Assembly (NCBI GenBank): GCA_008360975.2
Contig: CM039189.1
Span: 12,776,056 to 12,840,055, forward strand
Source: Lichenostomus cassidix
Taxonomy: Eukaryota > Chordata > Aves > Passeriformes > Meliphagidae
DNA: 64,000 nucleotides
Direction: 5' to 3'
The position numbers and the translations under genes were made by a program. Positions 26,631-40,820 of the stretch are shown piece by piece. The notes beneath the pieces are model-generated. The model was not told the DNA's origin and searched no databases. It saw nothing but the letters and a program-made list of their open reading frames with translations. Each line of letters begins with the position of its first letter. The first letter of the stretch is position 1.

Positions 26631-29600
26631 GCCTGAATGAGTTCAGGATTGGCTGGAAGTTTTCCTCCCAGTGCCTTTTTCCTAGGGTGAGGAATCTGAA
26701 CGAAAAGGGGATGGGAATAACCTGGAAGCTTTCTGGTGCATGTACACAGGTGTGTCAAATGAAATATGCAAGTTGTGCTGCCTGCTGTGCTCCATTTCCT
26801 CTGTTCTGTTTGAACATGGTAACACTTAGTAACATAGTCACCTCTTAAAAATTGTCTTCCATTTTGATTTACCAATTCACTCGAGATGTCATGAGTGGGA
26901 CTCTTACAAATTTTTATCATTTTATGTGAACATGTGGACGTTTTCTACTTCTGTAGTCAAATATTTGGGCTGGATCTCAGATTTCAATTTCAAATGCTGG
27001 AGGTAAATTAAGGATATCAGGCCTTTTATTCTTCTTCTGTGTTGAACCTGTGACTTGTTTTGTGATCAGTAAGGGAAAGGCTCCATCGCTACACTATTAA
27101 AAAGGTAATATAACTTCTTTAAATCATGTTTGAATTATCTTCTTGTGGTTCTAGTTCGTAGTTGTTAATTAGATCAAGCCAGATTTCCATCGAGACTGCA
27201 GCAGCAGTGTCATCATCCTCTAATCTGTCAACTCCCTTTGAAACCACCTTCAATTGCTTTTGTAAATGTAGTGCCTCTCTGTAGACTTCCTTGTTGTGTA
27301 AAATGCATGTTGTGTTTTGATCAAAGTCTTCCTTATGTTCACTGCAAATATACAGATTAAGATAGTCAGAGACAAATATAGAGGCACAATCTTGTTTGAA
27401 GTGACATCAGACTGTTACTGGAAAGCTGAAATTTCAATCTTTCCTTTTCAGTTAATCAGCTGTAAGTTTAGGATAGTAAAGTGTGTTTTAAAACTGCCCC
27501 GATCTTCTACTCTTATGCTTTGTTCAACATTTAAATAAAGTTGTGATTACATGTAGCACATTGGTTCAGATTATCTATGCTCAAAGAGTTTTTCCTTTTT
27601 GTTCTCTTTTTTTTTTGTCTGAACAAATGGCAAAGATCATTTGACACTTTGCTTTCTATTTTTGTTTGACATTTATAGCAATTTGGAAGTTCGCTTTCAT
27701 AGTTTTCTTTCTTAGTTCCTGTCATTAAGTAGAAGAGCTGTCTCTTGTCTTGCTTTCTCTTTTCCAAAATTGCTCAATTTTTGCTATATTGCAAGCATAG
27801 AAGAATGTTGCAAATTTCTTATGAAATAATAAAAGTTCTTATATATAATTTATTTGTAACTGCATTGGTGATAGTAAATTTTTGTTGTCTAAAGCAAGTT
27901 GTTGTTTGGTACTCAGCACGTCCTTGATCTGATATATAAAAGTAACAAATCAGCTGTATTTTGATGGCAACATTTGCATAGAAAAATCTCACCTGAAGGA
28001 CTATTAGGTTCATGGTTTTCCTTTTTATTTAACTGATAGGAAAAAAAAGATAGAACTTTTTATGACAGGGGAAGCTGTTCTTCTCTACTTTTAGAAATAA
28101 ACAGCAATAGTTTCTATATTTCTACTTAAAATCTTGCAGTGTTTACTTTTAAGGACTATTTTTATCACTTCAGTCAACTGTGTTACCACTGATTTGACCA
28201 CTCAATTCAGTCTAGATGTGCAGTTAAATGTAGTTCCACAGCAATTATTAAGTACTCATTATTCATTTGCGACATTACTCCACAGCTTTTGCACAGCAAC
28301 TACATTTACTGCAATTACAAGGTGAAAACACTAGCTTAATGAGATCAATACTGTGAAATCTGAAGATTGAAAAATAAGATGAGGTTTCCAGTTTAACACA
28401 AAGCCATGTAATCACGTGCCCTGCTCCCCTTCCAGAGAATTTGAGATTGTAGCACACAGACCTTGCCAGTGTCCACTGATGCATCAGCTCCTCTTTCTCC
28501 GAATGAGCTGCTACTTAATCTTTTCTACCTCACCCTATTATTTCTTTTCAGCAGTTCTCAAAAGAATTTTAATTTGATGTGTTCCTAGGAAGCCTGACTA
28601 GAACACTAATGACTTCATTGCTTTGCTTTTACCTTTGTAATGTAGTTATTAAATTTTTAGTCCCTGATTGAAATTACATCCCAATTATTCCAGAATAAAG
28701 TCTTTCAGATGTATTTAGATTCTATGTAAACTTCAGACTGGCATGGTTAAAATTAAAGCTTTGAAGAAAGAGACTAGACCTTTAGAAAATCCTTCTCCTC
28801 TTTCACACTTCTCTGATAATTAACCCCAGCGTTTGCATACCGTCAAGTCTGAGCTATCCTACCACACACTGCAGTTCAGTATAGAAATAAGCTCATTTCT
28901 GGAATATTTGGTGAACAAGCAGCATAAGTGAGTGGCAGAGGACCCACGTTTCAGGCAGTTAGATCTTAAAATAGTCAAACTCCTCTATGCTCTACTGTCC
29001 TTTAGCAGGGACAAATCTCCTCTGTTTCCTTTCCATTTAAAAAGAAATTAAGTGAACAGGGAAGCAGAAGATGCAAAGCAGCCTGAGGAAATTGCTCTAG
29101 TTCCTTGCTCATAAAGTGCATTTGTGTGGCTGTAGCAGAAACTGTCATGAAACTTTGAAGTTGATAAAGCTAATTCTGCTCTTTATAGGCATGGCAGAGA
29201 TTTGAAAATTAACAGCATAAAATTTACTTCTGACCTTGTCTTATCTGCAGCAAGCGGATTGCAGGTGGATCACATGAGATCTACTCAAACCACCTGGGTG
29301 TTTACCAAGATTTTCCCTCTCCAGTGTCAACTTCAAAGCCCTAGTCTGGACCATAGGTTTTTGTTAGGACAAGCACTAAGGGTTACCTAGATACCACATA
29401 GAGTTTGGGGCTCTGTTTCATTAGCTTACAATGATAGCAGATATTTAGTAGTACTTATGAATACATATTTAAAATATATTTCAAATCAGAGGTCTCTTGT
29501 GCATGTAATTTTATAGTGGAATAATAAGATGCTAAGATGGATTTTTGCATGCTGTGACCGTTCTTTTTGCATTAAAAATAAGGGTTGTTTCATAGGAATC

Positions 29601-32600
29601 ATTTTTCCTAGTCCTAATTCTTTTGTTTAATAAAAGTTCATGGTTGTTTATTGTCATGATTGGATACTATAACTATCTTTGTGAATCCAGGACAGTGCAA
29701 TTAGATTTTTTTTATTTAATTTTTTTAAGTTATGTGTATTTAAATATGTACTTGGATGGTGTGGCAGATAATAATTTTGAGTAATATAATTTTAAATCTT
29801 GATAAAACCCATATTTAAAAAATATCAAGTCTGTTCCAATCCGAACACCTTATTTTTTAAGCAATGGTAGTTATAGCTATTGTCAGGAGTAGTAGAAAAT
29901 TAGTATTTTGTATTTAAAGAAAATGAAGCCTATTCACTCTGAATCTGTAGAATCATTTGCCTAGATGCAAAATTCAAACATTTACTCTTGACAGACAAAT
30001 TAATGTTGAGTTCAGAAGGAAAACACTGTTTCCCTCCTAATAAAGGCTAAAATACCTTGAATTTTTAAATAGGAACTGTATGCTCTCTGAACTGATACTG
30101 AGAGTATAGTTTTAAACATTGAAAGAAGAAAATGCAAAATGTTGAAACTTCCTTTGCAGACCATGCAAACCTCTACATTAAAAGACAGTAATCTCACAGT
30201 TGGGATATTGATTTTATTTTTGATCTGATTTTTGATCTGCAACAGAAAGGCAGTCACATCAGTTTTGCCCTGAAATAGCCTTTAAATTCTATTTTCACCC
30301 ACAATTTATACTATAATTGTGGCTTTTGCAAACTTTTAATCTTTACTAAGAATATTCAATTGGTATAATTTTGCTTTCTAAATATGCACAAAAAAGCAAA
30401 CCTCCTTTTCCATAGGTAAGCTTAAACATAAAAACATGTCAGGTGTAATAGATGAACTTAGGCAACTGCTTTTTTTAGATTCTTTTCCCTTTTAAAACAT
30501 TGCTGTAAAAGAAAAGTAAAAGGATTAAAAGAGGAATAAATCCTCTTCAGCAGTGTTTGTTTTTTCTGTTGCATGTACCCTGTCCTATCTATAGCACGAG
30601 CAACACATGTACCTTCAATTACCATGTCCATCACGACACCAGGGAAGAGTTCATGCCTGGGTTTTTGTTACCATGAACTTTTCTCACATGGCAATGCTCT
30701 TAACCTGTTGTGTCCATCATCCCTCTGCCAGACAGCTGCACTCCAGCAGAGGGTTTCCAGAATGTGAGCAACACGTCCCTGCCCTGCTGAGGGACCAGGG
30801 AAAGCTGAAGGGAGCAGCATATCCATTCCTTCTCCCAAGACCTATTTTTTCTTAATCCATCCCATGGGAGATTGGGAGACTAGAGGTGTTCATTCTTGTC
30901 CATCTATTCACACATCCAAGAAATAGGCCATTTTGAAAAATCCTATATATAAATGAGTGAGACATTTTTGGAACAAAACAGAATGAGTTCTATTCCAGAG
31001 AAGACTCATCTCTCAAGTCCTCTTTCCTGTTGCTGCTTGTCAGGTCTGCAGAGAAAGCACTGTCACACCATATTAATGTCCTTTCAAGTGAAAACAAGTT
31101 TGGTCTGTTTCATAATGTGAGTGAATAAAGCAAATCTTCCGCTGGACTCCAGGCTTGGGTGGACAATGGGTAAAATCTATTACCAGTGAATGTCATTCAT
31201 CATAGCAAAAAGGTGTAGTCAAAAGGAAGCTTGGCACAGGGTGCTTTGCTGGTAGAATGCAGGTCCTGCTGTGGGTCACTGCAGAGCTGAATTCCAGCCT
31301 TTGCAAGACTTCCACAAAGGAGCATTATTTTAGAAACAGTTCCTTCTCACAGACCCCAGGGTTGATTCAGTGTTTAAACTGCAGCACATTTCAGATTTGC
31401 ATTTCTAGGTGTGATTTACAGCCTTTTTCACGGGCTGGATTTTATCCTTTGCCATTTGGGGCTGCCTGTGATTGAGGTACTGGCACACTGCACTTCGGGG
31501 GTCTGCCAGGCTTAGGCAAGGGCTCTGCTGACCCCTGCTGCTATCCTTGCTTTTTCCCTTGCTTTTCCTCCTGCAGCCGAAGGTTGCCTCTCTTTGCTAA
31601 AGATACTACGAGGTGAAAAGTGTCTCCGAGTAAGAGGTACACCTTGCTTTTTTCTGCTCTCTGCATGTCTTTCCTTTTTATGTCAGAGAAATCCCAGTGC
31701 TGCTGACAGGGAAGCGCAGGCTGTTGTGGATCGAGTACGTTCTTGGAATTTCCCCGCCGGAGGTTTTGTGGTGCTGATGCTGATCTCACATCGAGGTCCT
31801 TCTGCTTTGGCATGCCAGCACTTTCTGTTTCAGCTCGCTTACAGCTGCTTCACAAAACATTTACCACACAACGTTAGCAACATTAGATGTCTTTTTCTTA
31901 AGCACCCTTTTAAAATGGAGATTTCTATTAATCTGAAACAGACATAAGTCTTAGTACAGCAGTCAACCCTCTGATTATTTTGATGCAGCAGAAGCTTAAA
32001 ATGCCCTTTATTTTGAATCTAAGCTTTTCACAATACCGAGCCGTGGCTAGATTGATTTTTGTTTTGTTTTCTATGTGTTAGTCACAAGACTTAGTTGTGA
32101 CTCAAATACAAAGAAAAAAGCAGAAATACGTGTAGACTGTTTTCGTGAACAAGGCATAAGCACAGAGCCTAGAAGGTTCCCGAAACACACCGTAGTGCTT
32201 GGCGTTATTACAGCAGAAAACAATCGTACCCATGACTGAGAAGAACCTTATCTGGCATTGTGTATTTTCACTATCATTAATTCTTAATATGAAAGTGGTA
32301 GGTGTAGTTTTTCTCATTAAAAATAGGGGGTTTTATTAATGGGGTTGCTCTATCATGGCATTACTTAGTAAATTAAACACAAATCCTCATATTACGAGGT
32401 TCTTAGCAGTCAGGTGAGGGGAAATAGCTGTCAGTGGTACTTGATCATCATTTTGCAGTGTGTTCTATTTCAATTTTCTGCAGGAGAAATTTTATTACAC
32501 GTGCAAGGGCATAACACACAGGCACGTGGCTGTAGTCACAGCACTGGACAAGCTACAAAGGAAACAACAAAAGGACCATTCATACCAACTAATTACATTT

Positions 32601-35600
32601 AAAATTTAGATTTAGTTTGCTTCAAAAAAGATGGGATTAATTATTTTACTAGGGTGTAGCTTGATATTCTATTTAGCGTTTTCATATCTTGCATTCAAGT
32701 AGTTTTCCTCTTTTATTATTGGCAAAACCACAATCAAATTCTTCTTAAGTCAGCGTATCTCTTATCTGGCAGGATCATATATACATACTCATCAGTCTTT
32801 CCTTGCTATTCATGGGGTGAAAATGTGACTAACTATACATATGTATACAGAAAATTTGAAGTATTATATGTTGGTGCTTGTGTATTTGGGCATCATATAA
32901 AATACATGCTTCAGCCTGTGTTTTTCTTGTGGTTTTTTTCTCCTTGTAGAAATGGGCTCCACTAGGTGTGCACACTGTTTAGCCCAGTTAATCACGTTTA
33001 ATATGTTTGGGGTGTGTAATTACCTCTCTTAGTGATTTGCTAATTTTTTGAGAACTTGACTGAGACAACATTGTTTAACCTTCAGCACCTTTCAGTTGAA
33101 TTTTGTGTCCTCTTGAATGAGTTTGCATGAATTTTGCATGGTTTTCGTATTTCTAGTCTAGCCAATATAAGTTCCTGGTTCAGTTGCAGTCAGGACTTTA
33201 TTATTAAAAAATTCTGATTTACTTATATATTGCTGAGCCAAATTTAGTTAATATAGAATAATAATGTAATAGTTGAAGCCTATTAATTCCTCCCACCCCA
33301 ATAAAATCTCTATAATACTTAGCCAAAACAGCTACATTATCTGATAAGTTGATTTAGGACTTTATACATGTGTTCATATAGCCATTTATCTCAACCCTTT
33401 CTGAGGAGACCTTTATTAAGCTATGATGACTGCTGAATATGAAATGTAACCAAGATTATTTTTTTATTCAAATATAATTTAAATATTCATCAAAGAGGAG
33501 TTATGCTTGAAACTGACAGAGACTATTAACATCAAAAAATATAATTAACTGCACTGGGTATCATGAAGCAGAGTTAGCCAAATAGCCGAGAGGTCTAATT
33601 GCTCTAGAGTCTGAGAAGCAATAGTTTTATTTTATACTGTTGCTGTGGAATTAATAGTGATGTGGTTTCCTATGCGAGGCAATTAAAAGCTGCCTGTTAA
33701 GGTTCACTGCACTATAGGAAATCTGTTGAATATCACTTAGTAAACAGAACTGACATGGAAAAGGTACATGAAGATGGGCAGAACAGGGTATAGATCATAA
33801 ATTAGGACAGATTAATATGAATTGAATATATGTAAGTAAATTATGAGTAGTTTCTAGTGTTAAAAGTCAGCAGTAGCCATGAGAGTGAAAAGTTTTCATT
33901 AGTAACACAAAGGAAATAGAATTTAAAGATTATAACAGTGAAGATGTTTAATTCAGAGGAAAGAAATAGAAGAGTTACATGGGTTTAAAAATTAAAAACT
34001 AACTACAGAGTAGTATCGAAATTAGCAGATCTCATATTCTGTAAATTTCCTTCCTCCACAGAATAATCTCCTACTTACAATAAAAAGAACCTTCTGACCT
34101 TTGTGGCTCAATTAAGCTTTTAGTTGAATTGAACAAGAAGAATCTTTATTGAATCCCATAGATTCTGCCTGTGCCCAGGGTATACATTCTAAAAAGGGGT
34201 GGCCATGTTTGTGTCATTTGGCATTAATGAGGTTGCTGAAACGGAAGAGTTTAAGGATCAAACATACAAGCAATACTGGTGTTTTACAGCATTTCTTTTT
34301 TTCCTCTCTAATAATAAAATTGCAATTTAATTGCTTAATAAATGGGCCATGATTACTGAAAGACATAGATAATTTCCCTCTTTGCATTTTATCTTCTACA
34401 TATTGCAGAACAATAACTAGCACAAATACTACTGCCACAAATGAAAGAAGTATTTTTTTCCTCTTCATGTAATAACTGTGAATGAAAGGAGTTTGTGTGT
34501 GTGTCCTTTAGTCTAGAATGACACTCAACCTCTATGGTTTTTAAGAACCAATTTCAAAAGCTAATATCATACTGGTAAAATAAATTGCACAAAGAATTCA
34601 ACTAGAATTCCTGCTTTATATAAAGATTGGCTGCCTGTTTCATACATTATTTAGCAGGCTTACCCTGTTTATATCAGTGACATAAGAGTGCGTGCTACTT
34701 TCTCAGAAGAGCACTGTCTTTGCCGCTTCACAGCACAGTGCCTTGTACTCCCAGGCTTGCACATGGTGTTAGCAGATATTTAAAGCACTTCAGCTTAACA
34801 TTTTATAGGTCATGATGAACTGAGCCTATAAAACAAGTTACTGCAATGAAGTTAATGCAGTCTTAAGAGTGTTTCACAGACCGAATACTCAGTATTCAGG
34901 ATATTTTTAGCCTGCTGTAGATATATCAATGGGAAGGAAAGGTTCTTACCATGAGGAATTTTTTTCCATGTCAAACCTGATTTATAATGCACTTGCAGTA
35001 CGGAAGCTTTACTACAAATTTACTATTGAAAGCCATTTTTTTCGGGTTTACCCAGTAATACAGTAACTAAGGAATCTTTGAATTTTAATTTGTTTACTAC
35101 ATCCACACACACACATGCAAAACAGAATGAACGCAGAAGAAATGAGGCAGAAAAATCATTTCATTGGGCAAGCTGCCCTGACCAAAATCATGCACTTTGA
35201 AGACCTTGGAGGAAGAAATCTTAGTCCTTCTCAAAGACACCAGCCTGTCCAATGTTTCATCTGGCAAGATGTGTACTTTGCTGTTTTAGCCTCAAAGGCA
35301 TCTATATTGCCTTCTTAGTAGTAATCTGTGATATTTAGCCTCACTGTTCATTGCTTCTCAGATACCTTGCTTCTTGTGATATATAACTACATGATGAAGG
35401 AGTAATTTGGAAATGTGTTTAATACTCACCTTTTTGCAGCACTGTGAAATTTTTCCACCATAACTCAAGAGTTTTTGCTCCATTAAATACTTTCTTTTAG
35501 GCTGGATTGTAAGTGTAGCAATAACATGACAGTTCTGAACCCATAATCCTTCCCTGTTTACTGAATTTATTACAGGCATTGAGTTCAACTATACTATTAC

Positions 35601-38600
35601 ACTCATGAAACTGTAGGTGTTTTCTCATCTAGGATGTAGCAGCAGTGATATTACTTTCAGTACATTATTCTGGTGCCAGCATCACTGGTGGGTATGAAAA
35701 ACATAATTTACTTTGTGTATTTAGCTTTCTTGGATAATTTTGCTGCCTTTGTGACAGAGATACAGCAAAAGAACACCTCCTGGAGTCACATTTAAAACAG
35801 GAGCACTTTGGGTAATGTACTGTAGACAGAACACATATGAGTTAGAGCTCAGTTATCATGAATGCCATCAGCAGTGCCTTGTTGCTTTCTTATCAGCCAC
35901 TTCCTGCTGTCAGCCCAGTGCTTATTTCAATAGTAAAGGATTTGCATCAAATGTAACACAGTATTATGTATGGCTAACATGCGGTTTTTAATTGTGCAGG
36001 CACATGACACTCCTTCAGTGGTAGACACTTTGATAAAAGGATTAGATCATGAATATTTTTGACACAATTAAAGATTATCTATGCATTGACAAAGTGAAGC
36101 CAGTGAATTTTCTGCTTTCTGTTTTACAGTGGTGAATCTGCTTGGCTTGTGTAAAAGCCAGCTGCAGAATAGACAGGATTTTTGCAGATGTGGGAACAAG
36201 CAAACAGAAGTAGTCCCCTAAACTTTGCTGGGCTTAAAACTGGAAGTTCCAGGAACCAGAGAGTGTACAGTTCAAATCAGTAACTTAGTCCCTTAACTTC
36301 AGATTCCAAAGAAAAAGTGGAATTGTGCTTTCCAAGTTAGAACAGCATACTTTTGCAGGGGAAGTCCTATACCTGGAAGCCCTGCAAGCTTTCCAGATGA
36401 TAATTAGATCCAGACATCACTGTGGGTAATGAATAACAGTGCTTTTGTGACAGGCATTCCTCTCAGAAGAAAAGAAAGTACTTGTAGTGAGGACTCTCAG
36501 ACACATTTTAATAGGAAATGACACCACTGTTACAGAGTTGATTAAAGATCTACCAAGGGACAGCACTTATGGAAAAAATCAGCAGATGAAATGAGAGAAG
36601 TTGTAATTTTATTATTAGTTATCTGTTAAATATGCGTAACTTTAAGGCCATGAAATCTACATTAAAAATTACGGTAAAAAGGACTGTACCTTCTTGCTAG
36701 CAGATTGCACTTTTATAAATCTCTTAAAATAACCAAATTGTCTTTTGCCTCTTGCTCAGCATTTTGCCCTGAGTTCTGTTGAGCCATACAAATGAGTCAC
36801 TCTGCAGCCCTATGGAATTGGTGGATATGCAGCAGTGGGTACATGGCCTCTGTTGATGAAAATGATAGCCCAAAAAGGGGATAGTCCCCAAGGCAAGTTT
36901 ACAAAAAACAATTTATTCTTTTTCACCCTGTAAAACTCATCTTACATGCAGGATCTCTTGCATTATTACAAACTCTAATCCTCTGAGTGGGTAATTAACG
37001 GACCAGAAAAGCCATTTGTGGAAAGAAAGAGCCATAAGGGTGAAAAATATTTCTCTGCTGAATGATCTTTAAGGAGTAAATAATTACAAGAGTGAGAGGT
37101 TTGGGATGACCAATCTAAATCTGAACATAATTAGGATGAACACAGTTTGAAAATCGAAGCAGTTGGCATGTGCAACAATTCTCATATCAGAAGACTAATT
37201 AAATATTTAAAAGCCCAAAACCCCTCACTATTCATAGAAAAATAATCTGCCACAAAAGGGTCTGTAACTTTGCAGATAATTAGGAAGGGTTATAGGGGAA
37301 AAAATCACAGATTGGCTCCAAGGTTCTGCAAGGTCACGTCTTATTATGGTGTATCTTTTATATGGTCTGATAACAAGATCTTGCTAATTTAATCTAAGTA
37401 GGGCATCCCACAGCGATTTCCCATTTCCCTTGTTAAAAATATGATCATTTTTCCATATGCAAACTGCAATAGGTGAACATTTTTATAAATAATTTCTCCT
37501 AATTGATACAGACTATAATATTTTTAATTATTCAAGGTGAATGCACATGTTAAAGTTGAGTTAGGGTTGCCCTCACTGCATGCCCCATGTGAAATTGTCC
37601 TCATCCTTCCCATTGCACAGGGAAGCCAAAGGACTCTGTGGAATCTGGTTGTCTCAGTGACCAATTCTATAAATGACTAAATCTTAGTTTCCTGTTAGAG
37701 GCAAAAGAGGTTTTCGTTGAATATGCATTTCTGTAAGCAGAAGAGATGTGTTAAACTTGGGAGAGCCATAGTGAATCAAGCAGAATTTGCATTGCACAGA
37801 CCTGGAGGTCTGGTGAAGTGTGAGCATTGAAAGTGTACAGGGCTTCTATGTTTCAAAAGTTGCAGTATCAAATCATACCTGTCATTTAAAATACCTTATT
37901 TTAGTAATTAAAGTGGGTGATTTTTAAAAATGTATTTCAGATCTGTGCAAATTAACGTGAAGGATAAAGCTACATGTTTTCAATATTGTAACTCTTTGAG
38001 TTACTCATTTAATAATGACTCAGAAGCTGTCTTAAGTTATATAACTTTTAACTACGTTATGGATATGCTGCATGCCAAGCCATGGATAAAAAAGATCAAC
38101 AGTGCTGCAAAAAAAGAATTTTAAAGGGTTTTTACTCTTATCCTATACTCTCTACCTGGTAGTCTCTCCTCCTGCAAGTCTGTTGCAGTGTTATTCCTAA
38201 GGATCAGACACTGTGCTTCAGGATTTTCTCTTGGATTTTCTATAGCCCTGCTCTAGCACTGTGCCTGTGAAATAAATGCCCCTTCATAAAGCTCTGGGTT
38301 TATTACACAGCCCCACGTTTCTCCCCTGAAACCTGCTCAGCACACGAGGCGTGATGCTGCACTCGTGCTCATTCGGTGTGAATAATCTGTGCAAATTGCT
38401 CAGATACGACGATGCTGCACTACTAAAGTTTTCATTAGTAAGTAAGCATAGCTGCAGGCTATTTATTTTGTCTAAATGGTGAAACATTTAATTGGATCTT
38501 TTGAACTTATTACTTTTCAGCAGTGCGGATCTGCTTGGCTTAGCTGGTGTTCTGAGATGTACAGTGCCTGTAATCCCACGCTGCAGCTTGCTTGCAAATA

Positions 38601-40773
38601 TGCATGCACTTAAATAATATGACATTATTATTATAAAAATTACAATATTTCAATTTCTTATTCCTCACGTGGGGTTGCATTAGAAACATTTTCTCTAAAA
38701 ATAAGGTCTCTTCTGCTTCATACCCTTATGGGGTTTGGGTTTGCACCTACACAGACCTCACCAGGAGATTGTTCCATTTACTTTGCACACCTCATTGCAT
38801 CTTTGATACTTAGTTTTGCTGTCTTTGATTTACAGCCATATCCTCACAAGCTCTGATTTGTCTAGTAAGCCTTTGGTATATGTGGTAAAAAGCAGTAGAG
38901 ATAGAAAGGTGGGATTATAAAAGCACCTGAAATTACCAAGAGAAAGCCGGAGTTATGTATTCCACTGGAATCCACATTTTCTTTTCCTTTTTCTTTTTTT
39001 TTCCCCTCTCCCTGTTTTATCTGATGCTCCAGTTTCAGGTTAATGATAACCCCATAATAATAGCATTTACACCAGTAAGCAAAGCACTAGAGCAAGGATG
39101 AACTGTAACGAAAAAACTATTTCTGATATCTTAGATGCGAGTAAGTGAGAAGATTCCTCCTTTTAACAGTGACTGCTTTGAACTCAGAGACATGAATACT
39201 AAAAGGCAAATGGGTCATAACTAAATGTATTAAAGGTGTAAGAGGAGATTGAAAGCAAGAAATATTGTTAAATTACTTTGCCGTACAAGTCTGATACACA
39301 TTCATTGATAGTGAATCAGACTGAGTAATTCTAAGAAAAGGCCTATGGGAGTTGCATATTTTATGCTGTGTTTTATTGTCTATTTGGAGTTTTTATGCTT
39401 AATGCGTACCCTTAGACTCCCACAAGATTACATTGTATAAAGCAAGCACAATTAAATATTATTGCCTTTTTTTATTGGGCAAAAGGAAACAAGGCTACAG
39501 TGCACCTTCTCCTACAATTTTAATTATACACTATTTAGCTTCCTTATATATGTTTAGTTGGTAATTAGGAAGATTCAACAAATCATCAATATTATATTTA
39601 AAAAGAAAACAGAAGGAAAAAAATAACCTTTTCTTTTTCTTTCCACTAAATATTTTTCATCCAAGTCCCCCAGATTTGTTACTGTAATGGTCATGTTGCT
39701 AAGTGCATAGAAAATCCCACAACTGGTTCATCAATTTTCAAACCAAGCTCTAGGATGCCTCACTGTTTTAGCAGCCATAGGAGAGTCACCAATAAAATCT
39801 GTTTTCTGGCTATTTTATATGTAAGTTTTGTGTGTACTTTCCAAGACAAAATTAATAAAACATAACATATAAGTAATATCTGATATCTTCATAGATATGT
39901 AACTTTGTGTTTAATGACAAGGAGTGGAGGTTTAGTGAATATGCATACAAAAGCAGTAACACATCTCACATGGCAGTTGTACACCATTAGGAATACATCT
40001 GTAAAGACAGCTACTTTGGGTAAAGAGGTTCAGGAATTTTTCTGTGTAAGTCACTACATGAAGTGCATTCATCCCATATTCCCACATCTTTTTACTCAGA
40101 CTGCAGCTCACCCAGGGTGAATAAGGAACAAGAAGACCATATGGAGTATGTGGTGCTACAACTCGGAGTTTACGTGCCTCAAGTGGTGTTTAAGCAGGTT
40201 GCTGCAGGCGATATGCAGGAACATGCCGTCGTGCTGGCTTTTAAGTATTTAATCAATATGCTGAAAGAGAAATATCGTCAGAACTGACTTGAAAGTTTCA
40301 AAACATACCAAGATAGTTTTTTAAAATATATCAACGTCATTAAAATTTGAATTTCATTTATTAAATGTGGATTTTTAATTTTTTTTCAAATAGTGAATTG
40401 CATGTGACTGTTTTCCTGTGTTTGCATTTTACCCTACTTAAGGAAACACTGCATTCACAGAAATACAGTATTAGGAATACCCAAAATTATTTTGATAGTT
40501 CTTTTCTGGCTATACATTAATTCATATTCTTTTCAAAATTAACTGATGTTTCTTTTATGTTACTATCTTTGTCAAAGTTATGCATGCAAAACAAAAGCAT
40601 ATGAAGGATAAATTGCAATGTGGGCATTATTTCATCCTTACCTTATTTTTCCAAAGTGCAAGAACCACCTGAAAAAGATCTGTAAATATCTTTTTGGGTC
40701 CGATGTGACTTGCCCATGAAGATGACCTCTTCTCTCAGCGAGTTGATTTGATCCATGTAATGCTAATGTCTTT

Positions 40774-40820
40774 CCAGAATCTGTTTCTCAGATCTCACTG
40801 ATCTGAGAAACACTTTCTGG
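40774..40820. repeat. Intronic inverted repeat able to form a 47-nt hairpin
   Basis: A perfect 13-base arm at 40782-40794 pairs with 40800-40812 across a 5-base loop TCACT. Beyond a symmetric 2x2 internal loop, CCAGAA at 40774-40779 pairs with TTCTGG at 40815-40820. That gives 19 Watson-Crick pairs with 21-nt arms. The base of the stem continues only weakly further out. The shape recalls a short pre-miRNA or the palindromic core of a small transposon, but the terminal loop is short and the full stem is under the usual miRNA precursor length. I recognise no known family. Confidence 0.7.

Noticed and set aside
31594..31947. 117-codon + strand open frame in a CpG-enriched patch
   Set aside because: Hydrophobic and Cys-rich text without a conserved pattern. 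The base composition is reported separately as the finding.
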